NCBI RefSeq assembly: GCF_051020985.1
Contig: NW_027475138.1
Span: 1,116,001 to 1,180,000 of the forward strand
Origin: Nomia melanderi
Taxonomy: Eukaryota; Arthropoda; Insecta; Hymenoptera; Halictidae
Length of the DNA stretch: 64,000 bases
Reading direction: 5' to 3'
The notes beneath the pieces are model-generated. The model saw only the letters and a list, made by a program, of their open reading frames with translations, had not been told where the DNA came from and ran no database searches. Shown here in pieces: positions 25,470-37,051 of the stretch. The position numbers and the translations under genes are program-made. Within the stretch, counting starts at the first letter, position 1; each line of letters opens with the position of its first letter.

Positions 25470-26045
25470 ACTCAGGGTCGGCGAAAAATCCAATATATAT
25501 CGGGTGATATCTCCGGTGCTATTATCGATAGCGCAATAAACCAAAGTGAATTATCTGCAGGAGGCCAGGGCGCATGAATCTGTGCAGCGGGAACGACCTC
25601 GGACCACCAGGGGGCGAGAAAACCACCGTCTCATAGGGCCGGACTGTCGGGGTCAGGGAAAAATCCATTATATATCTGGTGATATCTCGGGGGCTATTAG
25701 AGATAGCGCGATAAATCAAAGTGCATTGTCTGTAGGAGGCACTGGCGAATGAATCTGTGGAGCAGGAACTACCTCGGACCACCAGGGGTCGAGAAAATTA
25801 CAGTTATTCGGAATCCGTCACCCATGGTCATGTAAAAATCCAGCATATATCTGGTGATATCTCGGGTGCTATTACAGATAGCGCAATAAACCAAAGTGAA
25901 TTGTCTGCAGGAAACCCTGGCGCATGAATCTTTTCAGCGGGATCGAAGTCGGACCACGAGGGAACGAGAAAACCATCGACACATGGGACCGGACACTCAG
26001 GGTCAGGGAAAAATCCAATATATATCTGGAGATATCTCGGGTGCT
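25470..26045 (+). repeat. Satellite monomers at the left/right family transition
   Basis: About three monomers. The last type B core of the left group is here (25797, with ACAGTTATTCGG). The monomer near 25930 has many rare variants (CTTTTCAGCGGGATCGAAGTC, CACGAGGGAACGAG, ATCGACACATGGGACC). To the right, type B cores become rare and CCACAGTCTC becomes common. Confidence 0.75.
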
Positions 26046-26744
26046 ATTAGAGATAGCGCAATAAACCAAAGTGAATTATCTGCAGTAGGCCCTGGCGCAT
26101 GCATCTGTGCAGCGGGAACGACCTCGGACAACCAGGGGCCGAGAAAGCCACAGTCTCATGGGGCTGGACACTCAGGGTTAGGGAAAAATCCAATATATAT
26201 CTGGTGATATCTCGGGTGCTATTACAGATAGTACAATAAATCAAAGTGCACTGTCTGTAGGAGGCCCTGGCGCATGAATCTGTGCAGCGGGAACGACCTC
26301 GGACCACCAGGGGCCGAGAAAACCACCGTCTCATGGGGACGGACACTCAGGGTCTGGCGAAAATCCACTATATATCTGGTGATATCTCGGGTGCTATTAG
26401 AGATAGCGCAATAAACCAAACTGCATTGACTGTAGGAGGCCTTGGCGCATGAATCTGTGCAGCGGGAGCGACCTCTGACCACAAGGGGCCGAGAAAACCA
26501 CCGTCTCATGGGGCCGGACACTCAGGGTCGAGTAAAAATCCAATATATATCTGGTGATATCTCGGGTGCTAATAGAGATAGCGCGATAAAGCAAAGTGAA
26601 TTATCTGCAGGAGGCCCTGGCGCATGCATCTGTGCAGCGGGAACGACCTCGGACCACCAGGGGCCGAGAAAATCACCGTCTCATGGGGACGGGCACTCAG
26701 GGTCAGTGAAAAATCCAATATATATCTGGTGATATCTCGGGTGC
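26046..26744 (+). repeat. 4-monomer block repeated 8 monomers later, copy 1
   Basis: Matches 27446-28144 at an offset of 1400 with a few base changes (for example CATTGACTG against CATTGTCTG near 26428/27828). Markers are GATAGTACAATAAATC, GGGTCTGGCGAAAATCC and GTGCTAATAGAG. Confidence 0.85.
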
Positions 26745-27445
26745 AATTACAGATAGCGCAATAAATCAAAGTGCATAGTCTGTAGGAGGCCCCGGCGCAT
26801 GAATCTGTGCCGCGGGAACGACCTCGGACGACCAGGGGCCCTGAAAACCACAGTCTCATGGGGCCGGACACTCAGGGTCGGGGGAAAATCCAATATATAT
26901 CTGGTGATATCTCGGGTGCTATTACAGATAGCGCAATAAATCAATGTGCATTGTCTGTAGGAGACCCTGGCGCATGAATCTGTGCAGCGGGAACGACCTC
27001 GGACCACCACGGGCCGAGAAAACGACCGTCTCATGGGGCCGGACGCTCAGGGTCAGTGAAAAATCCAATATATATCTGGTGATATCTCGGGTGCTATTAC
27101 AGATAGCGCAATAAATCAAAGTGCAATGTCTGTAGGAGGCCCTGGCGCATGAATCTGTGCAGCGGGAACGACCTCGGACGACCAGGGGCCCAGAAAACCA
27201 CAGTCTCATGTGGCCGGACACTCAGGGTCAGGGAAAAATCCAATATATATCTGGTGATATCTCGGGTGCTATTACAGATAGCGCAATAAATCAAAGTGCA
27301 TTGTCTGTAGGAGGCCCTGGCGCATGAATCTGTGCAGCGGGAACGACCTCGGACCATCAGGGGCCGAAAAAACCACAGTCTCATGGGGCCGGACACTCAG
27401 GGTCAGGGGAAAATCCAATATATATCCGGTGATATCTCGGGTGCG
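26745..27445 (+). repeat. Type A monomers between the two 4-monomer copies
   Basis: Four monomers, mostly with CCACAGTCTC or CGACCGTCTC cores. With the copied block they make one 8-mer period. Only satellite is seen. Confidence 0.8.
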
Positions 27446-28144
27446 ATTAGAGATAGCGCAATAAACCAAAGTGAATTATCTGCAGTAGGCCCTGGCGCAT
27501 GCATCTGTGCAGCGGGAACGACCTCGGACAACCAGGGGCCGAGAAAGCCACAGTCTCATGGGGCTGGACACTCAGGGTTAGGGAAAAATCCAATATATAT
27601 CTGGTGATATCTCGGGTGCTATTACAGATAGTACAATAAATCAAAGTGCACTGTCTGTAGGAGGCCCTGGCGCATGAATCTGTGCAGCGGGAACGACCTC
27701 GGACCACCAGGGGCCGAGAAAACCACCGTCTCATGGGGACGGACACTCAGGGTCTGGCGAAAATCCACTATATATCTGGTGATATCTCGGGTGCTATTAG
27801 AGATAGCGCAATAAACCAAACTGCATTGTCTGTAGGAGGCCCTGGCGCATGAATCTGTGCAGCGGGAGCAACCTCTGACCACAAGGGGCCGAGAAAACCA
27901 CCGTCTCATGGGGCCGGACACTCAGGGTCGAGTAAAAATCCAATATATATCTGGTGATATCTCGGGTGCTAATAGAGATAGCGCGATAAACCAAAGTGAA
28001 TTATCTGCAGGAGGCCCTGGCGCATGCATCTGTGCAGCGGGAACGACCTCGGACCACCAGGGGCCGAGAAAATCACCGTCTCATGGGGACGGGCACTCAG
28101 GGTCAGTGAAAAATCCAATATATATCTGGTGATATCTCGGGTGC
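27446..28144 (+). repeat. 4-monomer block repeated 8 monomers later, copy 2
   Basis: Second copy of 26046-26744. Its right half also forms the start of the 2449-bp HOR beginning at 27822, so the 14-mer amplification used material that had already been duplicated. Confidence 0.85.
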
Positions 28145-30270
28145 TATTACAGATAGCGCAATAAATCAAAGTGCATTGTCTGTAGGAGGCCCTGGCGCAT
28201 CAATCTGTGCAGCGGGAACGACCTCGGACCACCAGCGGCCGAGAAAACCACAGTCTCATGGGGCCGGACACTCAGGGTCAGGGGAAAATCCAATATATAT
28301 TTGGTGATATCTCGGGTGCTATTAGAGATAGCGCAATAAACCAAAGTGAATTATCTGCAGGAGGCCCTGGCGCATGAATCTGTGCAGCGGGAACGACCTC
28401 GGACCACCAGGGGCCGAAAAAACCACAGTCTCATGGGGCCGGACACTCATGGTCAGGGTAAAATCCAATATATATCTGGTGATATCTCGGGTGCTATTAC
28501 AGATAGCGCAATAAATCAAAGTGCCTTATCTGTAGGAGGGCCTAGCGCATGAATCTGTGCAGCGGGATCGACCTCGGACCACCAGGGGCCGAGAAAACCA
28601 CCGACACATGGGCCGGACACTCAGGGTCAGGGGAAAATCCAATATATATCTGGTGATATCTCGGGTGCTATTACAGATAGCGCAATAAACCAAAGTGAAT
28701 TATCTGCAGGAGGCCCTGGCGCATGAATCTGTGCAGCAGGAACGACCTCGGGCCACCAGGGGCTGAGAAAACGACCGTCTCATGGGGCCGGACACTCAGG
28801 GTCAGTGAAAAATCCAATATATATCTGGTGATATCTCGGCTGCTATGTCAGATAGCGCAATAAATCAAAGTGCATTGTCTGTAGGAGGCCCTGGCGCATG
28901 AATCTGTGCAGCGGGAACGACCTCGGACCTCCAGGGGCCGAGAAAACCACAGTCTCATGGGGCCGGACACTCAGGGTCAGGGGAAAATCCAGTATATATC
29001 TGGTGATATCTCGGGTGCTATTAGAGATAGCGCAATAAACCAAAGTGAATTATCTGCAGGAGGCGCTGGCGCATGAATCTGTGCAGCGGGAACGTCCTCG
29101 GACCTCCAGGGGCCGAGACAACCACAGTCTCATGGGGCCGGACACTCAGGGTCAGGGGAAAATCCAATATATATCTGGTGATATCTCGGGTGCTATTACA
29201 GATAGCGCAATAAATCAAAGTGCATTGTCTGTAGGAGGCCCTGGCGCATGAATCTGTGCAGCGGGAACGACCTCGGACCATCAGGGGCCGAAAAAACCAC
29301 AGTCTCATGTGGCCGGACACTCAGGGCCAGGGAAAAATCCATTATATATCTGGTGATATATCGGGTGCCATTAGAGATAGCTCGATAAATCAAAGTGCAT
29401 TGTCTGCAGGAGGCCCTGACGCATGAATCTGTGCAGCGGGAACGACCTCGGATCTTGAGGGGCCGATAAAACCACCGTCTCATGGGGCCGGACACTCAGG
29501 GTCAGGGGAAAATCCAATATATATCTGGTGATATCTCGGGTGCTATTACAGATAGCGCAATAAACCAAAGTAAATTATCTGCAGGAGGCCCTGGCGCATG
29601 AATCTGTGCAGCGGGAACGACCTCGGGCCACCAGGGGCTGAGAAAACGACCGTCTCATGGGGCCGGACACTCAGGGTCAGTGAAAAATCCAATATATATC
29701 TGGTGATATCTCGGCTGCTATGTCAGATAGCGCAATAAATCAAAGTGCATTGTCTGTAGGAGGCCCTGGCGCATGAATCTGTGCAGCGGGAACGACCTCG
29801 GACCTCCAGGGGCCGAGAAAACCACAGTCTCATGGGGACGGACACTCAGGGTCAGGGGAAAATCCAGTATATATCTGGTGATATCTCGGGTGCTATTAGA
29901 GATAGCGCAATAAACAAAAGTGAATTATCTGCAGGAGGCGCTGGCGCATGAATCTGTGCAGCGGGAACGTCCTCGGACCTCCAGGGGCCGAGACAACCAC
30001 AGTCTCATGGGGCCGGACACTCAGGGTCAGGGGAAAATCCAATATATATCTGGTGATATCTCGGGTGCTATTACAGATAGCGCAATAAATCAAAGTGCAT
30101 TGTCTGTAGGAGGCCCTGGCGCATGAATCTGTGCAGCGGGAACGACCTCGGACCATCAGGGGCCGAAAAAACCACAGTCTCATGGGGCCGGACACTCATG
30201 GTCAGGGTAAAATCCAATATATATCTGGTGATATCTCGGGTGCTATTACAGATAGCGCAATAAATCAAAG
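27822..30270 (+). repeat. 14-mer HOR (second family), copy 1 (2449 bp)
   Basis: Repeated directly at an offset of 2449, one base short of 14x175 because both copies carry the same 174-bp monomer. The left boundary is a C/G difference at 27821/30270. Inside it, about 28660-29290 resembles about 29535-30170 at 875 bp, an older 5-mer duplication. Confidence 0.92.
28481..28654 (+). repeat. 174-bp monomer with a 1-bp deletion (first copy)
   Basis: CACATGGGCCGG replaces CACATGGGGCCGG, losing one G in a run of four near 28610. The array phase shifts by -1. Confidence 0.92.
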
Positions 30271-32744
30271 TGCATTGTCTGTAGGAGGCCCTGGCGCATG
30301 AATCTGTGCAGCGGGAGCAACCTCTGACCACAAGGGGCCGAGAAAACCACCGTCTCATGGGGCCGGACACTCAGGGTCGAGTAAAAATCCAATATATATC
30401 TGGTGATATCTCGGGTGCTAATAGAGATAGCGCGATAAACCAAAGTGAATTATCTGCAGGAGGCCCTGGCGCATGCATCTGTGCAGCGGGAACGACCTCG
30501 GACCACCAGGGGCCGAGAAAATCACCGTCTCATTGGGACGGGCACTCAGGGTCAGTGAAAAATCCAATATATATCTGGTGATATCTCGGGTGCTATTACA
30601 GATAGCGCAATAAATCAAAGTGCATTGTCTGTAGGAGGCCCTGGCGCATCAATCTGTGCAGCGGGAACGACCTCGGACCACCAGCGGCCGAGAAAACCAC
30701 AGTCTCATGGGGCCGGACACTCAGGGTCAGGGGAAAATCCAATATATATTTGGTGATATCTCGGGTGCTATTAGAGATAGCGCAATAAACCAAAGTGAAT
30801 TATCTGCAGGAGGCCCTGGCGCATGAATCTGTGCAGCGGGAACGACCTCGGACCACCAGGGGCCGAAAAAACCACAGTCTCATCGGGCCGGACACTCATG
30901 GTCAGGGTAAAATCCAATATATATCTGGTGATATCTCGGGTGCTATTACAGATAGCGCAATAAATCAAAGTGCCTTATCTGTAGGAGGGCCTAGCGCATG
31001 AATCTGTGCAGCGGGATCGACCTCGGACCACCAGGGGCCGAGAAAACCACCGACACATGGGCCGGACACTCAGGGTCAGGGGAAAATCCAATATATATCT
31101 GGTGATATCTCGGGTGCTATTACAGATAGCGCAATAAACCAAAGTGAATTATCTGCAGGAGGCCCTGGCGCATGAATCTGTGCAGCAGGAACGACCTCGG
31201 GCCACCAGGGGCTGAGAAAACGACCGTCTCATGGGGCCGGACACTCAGGGTCAGTGAAAAATCCAATATATATCTGGTGATATCTCGGCTGCTATGTCAG
31301 ATAGCGCAATAAATCAAAGTGCATTGTCTGTAGGAGGCCCTGGCGCATGAATCTGTGCAGCGGGAACGACCTCGGACCTCCAGGGGCCGAGAAAACCACA
31401 GTCTCATGGGGCCGGACACTCAGGGTCAGGGGAAAATCCAGTATATATCTGGTGATATCTCGGGTGCTATTAGAGATAGCGCAATAAACCAAAGTGAATT
31501 ATCTGCAGGAGGCGCTGGCGCATGAATCTGTGCAGCGGGAACGTCCTCGGACCTCCAGGGGCCGAGACAACCACAGTCTCATGGGGCCGGACACTCAGGG
31601 TCAGGGGAAAATCCAATATATATCTGGTGATATCTCGGGTGCTATTACAGATAGCGCAATAAATCAAAGTGCATTGTCTGTAGGAGGCCCTGGCGCATGA
31701 ATCTGTGCAGCGGGAACGACCTCGGACCATCAGGGGCCGAAAAAACCACAGTCTCATGTGGCCGGACACTCAGGGTCAGGGAAAAATCCATTATATATCT
31801 GGTGATATATCGGGTGCCATTAGAGATAGCTCGATAAATCAAAGTGCATTGTCTGCAGGAGGCCCTGACGCATGAATCTGTGCAGCGGGAACGACCTCGG
31901 ATCTTGAGGGGCCGATAAAACCACCGTCTCATGGGGCCGGACACTCAGGGTCAGGGGAAAATCCAATATATATCTGGTGATATCTCGGGTGCTATTACAG
32001 ATAGCGCAATAAACCAAAGTAAATTATCTGCAGGAGGCCCTGGCGCATGAATCTGTGCAGCGGGAACGACCTCGGGCCACCAGGGGCTGAGAAAACGACC
32101 GTCTCATGGGGCCGGACACTCAGGGTCAGTGAAAAATCCAATATATATCTGGTGATATCTCGGCTGCTATGTCAGATAGCGCAATAAATCAAAGTGCATT
32201 GTCTGTAGGAGGCCCTGGCGCATGAATCTGTGCAGCGGGAACGACCTCGGACCTCCAGGGGCCGAGAAAACCACAGTCTCATGGGGCCGGACACTCAGGG
32301 TCAGGGGAAAATCCAGTATATATCTGGTGATATCTCGGGTGCTATTAGAGATAGCGCAATAAACAAAAGTGAATTATCTGCAGGAGGCGCTGGCGCATGA
32401 ATCTGTGCAGCGGGAACGTCCTCGGACCTCCAGGGGCCGAGACAACCACAGTCTCATGGGGCCGGACACTCAGGGTCAGGGGAAAATCCAATATATATCT
32501 GGTGATATCTCGGGTGCTATTACAGATAGCGCAATAAATCAAAGTGCATTGTCTGTAGGAGGCCCTGGCGCATGAATCTGTGCAGCGGGAACGACCTCGG
32601 ACCATCAGGGGCCGAAAAAACTACAGTCTCATGGGGCCGGACACTCATGGTCAGGGTAAAATCCAATATATATCTGGTGATATCTCGGGTGCTATTACAG
32701 ATAGCGCAATAAATCAAAGTGCATTGTCTGTAGGAGGCCCTGGC
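30271..32744 (+). repeat. 14-mer HOR (second family), copy 2 (2449 bp plus 25 bp)
   Basis: Tandem copy of 27822-30270. Similarity ends at 32744 (GGCGCATG against GGCACATG). A few differences were noted: CATCGGGCC for CATGGGGCC near 30883, CATTGGGACG near 30532, GGGTCAGG for GGGCCAGG near 31779, and CATGGGGCC for CATGGGGAC near 32286. Confidence 0.92.
30930..31103 (+). repeat. 174-bp monomer with a 1-bp deletion (HOR copy)
   Basis: The same missing G near 31059, exactly 2449 bases from the first. It is the same mutation carried along by the HOR duplication. Confidence 0.92.
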
Positions 32745-33812
32745 ACATGAATCTGTGCAGCGGGAACGACCTCGGACCACCATGGGCCGAGAAAACGACT
32801 GTCTCATGGGGCCGGACACTCAGGGACAGGGGAAAATCCAGTATATATCTGGTGATATCTCGGGTGCTATTACAGATAGCGCAATAAATGAAAGTGCATT
32901 GTCTGTAGGAGGCCCTGGCGCATGAATCTGTGCAGCGGGAACGACCTCGGACCACCAGGGGCCGAGAAAACCACCGTCTCATGGGGCCGGACGCTCAGGG
33001 TCGGGGAAAAATCAAAAATATATCTGGCGATATCTCGGGTGCTATTACAGATAGCGCAATAAATCAAAGAGCATTGTATGCAGGAGGCCCTTGCGAATGA
33101 ATCTGTTCAGCGGGAACGACCTCGGATCACCAGGGGCCGAGAAAACCACCGATACATGGGGCCGGACACTCAGGGTCGAGGAAAAATCCAATATATATCT
33201 GGTGATATCTCGGGTGCTATTAGAGATAGCGCGATAAATCAAAGTGAATTATCTGCAGGAGGCCCTGGCGCATGCATCTGTGCAGCGGGAACGACCTCGG
33301 ACCACCAGGGGCCGAGAAAACCACCGTCTCATGGGGCCGGGCACTCAGGGTCTGGGGAAAATCCAATATGTATCTGGTGATATCTCGGGTGCTATTAGAG
33401 ATAGCGTAATAAACCAAAGTGCATTGTCTGTAGGAGGCCCTGGCGCATGAATCTGTGCAGCGGGAACGACCTCTGACCACAAGAGGCCGAGAAAACCACC
33501 GTCTCATGGGGCCGGACACTCAGGGTCGAGGAAAAATCCAATATATATCTGGTGATATCTCGGGTGCTATTAGAGATAGCGCGATAAATCAAAGTGAATT
33601 ATCTGCAGGAGGCCCTGGCGCATGCATCTGTGCAGCGGGAACGACGTCGGACCACCAGGGGCCGAGAAAACCACCGTCTCATGGGGCCGGACGCTCAGGG
33701 TCGGGGAAAAATCAAATATATATCTGGCGATATCTCGGGTGCTATTACAGATAGCGCAATAAATCAAAGTGCCTTATCTGTAGGAGGGCCTAGCGCATGA
33801 ATCTGTGCAGCG
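32745..33812 (+). repeat. Mosaic type A monomers between HOR families
   Basis: About six monomers. Several have a GGGTCGRGGAAAAATC core, and the unit near 33012 reads AATCAAAAATATATC. A local 2-mer similarity is visible between about 33165-33310 and 33515-33660. Only satellite is seen. Confidence 0.78.
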
Positions 33813-33902
33813 GGATCGACCTCGGACCACCAGGGGCCGAGAAAACCACCGACACATGGGGCGGAGACTCAGGGTCGGGGAAAAATCCAATATATATCTG
33901 GT
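33729..33902 (+). repeat. 174-bp monomer with a 1-bp deletion, GCGGAGACTC type (first copy)
   Basis: ATGGGGCGGAGACTCAGG replaces ATGGGGCCGGACACTCAGG, one base shorter, near 33862. It moves the phase by -1 and is the marker monomer of the 18-mer HOR. Confidence 0.92.
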
Positions 33903-36031
33903 GATATCTCGGGTGCTATTACAGATAGCGCGATAAATCAAAGTGCATTGTCTGTAGGAGGCACAGGCGAATGAGTCTGTGCAGCAGGAACGACCTCGAA
34001 CCACCAGGGGCCGAGAAAATGACAGATATTCGGAATCCGTCACCCAAGGTCATGTGAAAATCCAGCATATATCTGGTGATATTTCGGGTGCTATTATAGA
34101 TAGCGCAATAAACCAAAGTGAATTATCTGCAGGAGGCCCTGGCGCATGAATCTGTGCAGCGGGAACGTCCTCGGACCTCCAGGGGCCGAGACAACCAAGG
34201 TCTCATTGGGCCGGACACTCAGGGTCAGGGTAAAATCCAATATATATCTGGTGATATCTCGGGTGCTATTACAGATAGCGCAATAAATCAATGTGCATTG
34301 TCTGTAGGAGGCCCTGGCGCATGAATCTGTGCAGCGGGAACGACCTCGGACCACCAGGGGCCGAAAAAACCACAGTCTCATGGGGCCGGACACTCAGGGT
34401 CAGGGGAAAATCCAATATATATCTGGTGATATCTCGGGTGCTATTACAGATAGCGCAATAAATCAAAGTGCATTGTCTGTAGGAGACACTGGCGCATGAA
34501 CCTGTGCAGAGGGAACGACCTCGGACCACCGGGGGCCGAGAAAACGACTGTCTCATGGGGCCGGACACTCAGGGTCAGTGAAAAATCCAATATATATCTG
34601 GTGATATCTCGGCTGCTATTACAGATAGCGCAATAAATCAAACTGCATTGTCTGTAGGAGGCCCTGGCGCATGAGTCTGTGCAGCGGTGACGACCTCGCA
34701 CCACCAGGGGCCGAGAAAACCACAGTCTCATGGGGCCGGACACTCAGGGTCAGGGGAAAATCCAGTATATATCTGGTGATATCTCGGGTGCTATTAGAGA
34801 TAGCGCAATAAACCAAAGTGAATTATCTGCAGGAGGCCCTGGCGCATGAATCTGTGCAGCGGGTACGTCCTCGGACCTCCAGGGGCCGAGACAACCACCG
34901 TCTCATGGGGCCGGTCACTCAGGGTCAGGGTAAAATCCAATATATATCTGGTGATATCTCGGGTGCTATTACAGATAGCGCAATAAATCAAAGTGCATTG
35001 TCTGTAGGAGGCCCTGGCGCATGAATCTGTGAAGGGGGAACGACCTCGCACCACCAGGGGCCGAGAAAACCACAGTCTCATGGGGCCGGACACTCAGGGT
35101 CAGGGGAAAATCCAGTATATATCTGGTGATATCTCGGGTGCTTTTAGAGATAGCGCAATAAACCAAAGTGAATTATCCGCAGGAGGCCCTGGCGAATGAA
35201 TCTGTGCAGCGGGAACGTCCTCGGACCTCCAGGGGCCGAGACAACCACCGTCTCATGGGGCCGGACACTCAGGGTCAGGGTAAAATCCAATATATATCTG
35301 GTGATATCTCGGGTACTATTACAGATAGCGCAATAAATCAATGTGCATTGTCTGTAGGAGGCCCTGGCGCATGAATCTGTGCAGCGGGAACGACCTCGGA
35401 CCACCAGGGGCCGAAAAAACCACAGTCTCATGGGGCCGGACACTCAGGGTCAGGGTAAATTCCAATATATATCTGGTGATATCTCGGGTGCTATTAGAGA
35501 TAGCGCAATAGATCAAAGTGCATTGTCTGTAGGAGACACTGGCGCATGAACCTGTGCAGCGGGAACGACCTCGGACCACCAGGGGCCGAGAAAACGACCG
35601 TCTCATGGGGCCGGACGCTCAGGGTCAGTGAAAAATCCAATATATATCTGGTGATATCTCGGGTGCTATTAGAGATAGCGCAATAAACCAAAGTGAATTA
35701 TCTGCAGGAGGCCCTGGCGCATGAATCTGTGCAAGGGGAACGACCTCGGACCACCAGGGGCCGAGAAAACCACAGTCTCATGGGGCCGGACACTCAGGGT
35801 CAGGGAAAAATCCATTATATATCTGGTGATATATCGGGTACCATTAGAGATAGCGCGATAAATCAAAGTGCATTGTCTGCAGGAGGCCCTGACGCATGAA
35901 TCTGTGCAGCAGGAACGACCTCGGACCACCAGGGGCCGAAAAAACCACAGTCTCATGGGGCCGGACACTCAGGGTCAGGGTAAAATCCAATATATATCTG
36001 GTGATATCTCGGGTGCTATTACAGATAGCGC

Positions 36032-36037
36032 AATAAA
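36032..36037 (+). promoter_or_regulatory. AATAAA hexamer, repeated in nearly every monomer (offsets 30-35)
   Basis: The sequence AGCGCAATAAA places a canonical poly(A)-signal hexamer on the plus strand once per unit. Both the CC and TC continuations keep it. Some units lose it, for example those reading AATAGATC near 35510, 38659 and 41983. Whether it acts on any satellite transcript is unknown; with AT-rich flanks it may be chance fixed by amplification. Confidence 0.35.
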
Positions 36038-36094
36038 TCAAAGTGCATTGTCTGTAGGAGGCCCTGGCGCATGAATCTGTGCAGCGGGAACGAC

Positions 36095-36115
36095 CTCGGA
36101 CCACCAGGGGCCGAG
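36095..36115. other. Imperfect dyad (potential hairpin) at offsets 93-113 of the monomer
   Basis: CTCGGACC at the left can pair with GGGCCGAG at the right across a 5-base ACCAG loop, with one A/G mismatch at the sixth position of the stem. The same dyad is present in most monomers. It is shown here in the representative unit. A function in chromatin or RNA structure is only an inference. Confidence 0.6.
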
Positions 36116-36877
36116 AAAACCACAGTCTCATGGAGCCGGACACTCAGGGTCAGGGGAAAATCCAATATATATCTGGTGATATCTCGGGTGCTATTACAGA
36201 TAGCGCAATAAATCAAAGTGAATTATCTGCAGGAGGCCCTGGCGCATGAATCTGTGCAGCGGGAACGACCTCGGACCACCAGGGGCCGAGAAAACCGCAG
36301 TGACATGGGGACGGTCACTCAGGGTCAGGGGAAAATCCAATATATATCTGGTGATATGTCGGGAGCTATTACAGATAGCGCAATAAATCGAAGTTCATTG
36401 TCTGGAGGAGGCCCTGGCGCATGAATCTGTGCAGCGGGAACGACCTCGGTCCACCAGGAGCCGAGAAAACCACCGTCTCATGGGGCTGGACACTCAGGGT
36501 GAGGGTAATATCCAATATATATCTGGTGATATCTCGGGTGCTATTACAGATAGCGCAATAAATCAAAGTGCATTGTCTGTAGGAGGCCCTGGCGCATGAA
36601 CCTGTGCAGCGGCAACGACCTCGGACCACCAGGGGCCGAGAAAACCACAGTCTCATGGGGCCGGACACTCTGGGTCAGGGGAAAATCCAATATATATCTG
36701 GTGATATCTCGGGTGCAATTACGGATAGCGCAAGAAACCAAAGTGCATTGTCTGTAGGAGGCCCTTGCGAATGAATCTGTGCCGCAGGAACGACCTCGGA
36801 CCACCAGTGGCCGAGAAAATTACAGATATTCGGAATCCGTCACCCAAGATCATGTAAAAATCCAGCAAATATCTGGT

Positions 36878-37051
36878 GATATCTCGGGTGCTATTAGAGA
36901 TAGCGCAATAAATCAAAGTGCATTGTCTGTAGGAGGATCAGGCGAATGAATCTGGCCAGCAGGATCGACCTCGGACCACCAGGGGCCGAGAAAACCACCG
37001 ACACATGGGGCGGAGACTCAGGGTCGGGGAAAAATCCAATATATATCTGGT
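36878..37051 (+). repeat. 174-bp marker monomer (18-mer copy 2)
   Basis: The same GCGGAGACTC deletion near 37011, 3149 bases after the first. The upstream part of this unit differs (AGGAGGATCAGGCGAATG), showing that the block junction lies inside the monomer. Confidence 0.92.

Larger units (their letters stand above)
246..25840 (+). repeat. Type B core monomers, left group (22 copies)
   Basis: At offsets 118-164 these monomers replace the usual core with one containing ACAGATATTCGGAATCCGTC followed by a segment with GGTCATGTAAAAATCCAGC. The length is unchanged. Only about half of the first 30 positions match type A. Core starts (base before the change) are near 246, 946, 2871, 5321, 7946, 9171, 9521, 10221, 10746, 11621, 12671, 14946, 15821, 17046, 19321, 20021, 21246, 22121, 23872, 24922, 25272 and 25797. 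The span given covers the group; type A monomers lie between them. The copy at 22121 is itself an A/B hybrid on its right side. Confidence 0.9.
36003..36177 (+). repeat. Representative type A monomer, close to consensus
   Basis: This unit differs little from the commonest base at each position and is a useful reference. Landmarks by offset: 1-6 GATATC; 19-20 CA; 30-35 AATAAA; 36 T; 44 C; 48 G; 52 T; 67-77 around GCATGAATCTG; 93-113 an imperfect dyad; 118-164 the type A core with CATGGRGCCGGACACTCAGG; 162-171 an alternating AT run. The unit ends with CTGGT, so the junction into the next monomer reads ATATCTGGTGATATCTCGGG, two 10-bp near direct repeats. It has about nine CpG sites. There is one GATATC (EcoRV) site per unit in most monomers. 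Confidence 0.9.
33813..36961 (+). repeat. 18-mer HOR, copy 1 (3149 bp)
   Basis: Followed directly by copy 2 at an offset of 3149, which is 18x175 less one because each copy has the same 174-bp monomer. The boundary is a G/A difference at 33812/36961. Markers are the ATGACAGATATTCGG type B core, TGAAGGGGGAACG near 35030, AATAGATCAAAG near 35507, and a second type B core near 36819. Confidence 0.93.

Noticed and set aside
28560..28660. A junction between two arrays at 28.6 kb
   Set aside because: The phase shift is one missing G in CATGGGGCC, and the same shift is copied at 31.06 kb by the HOR.
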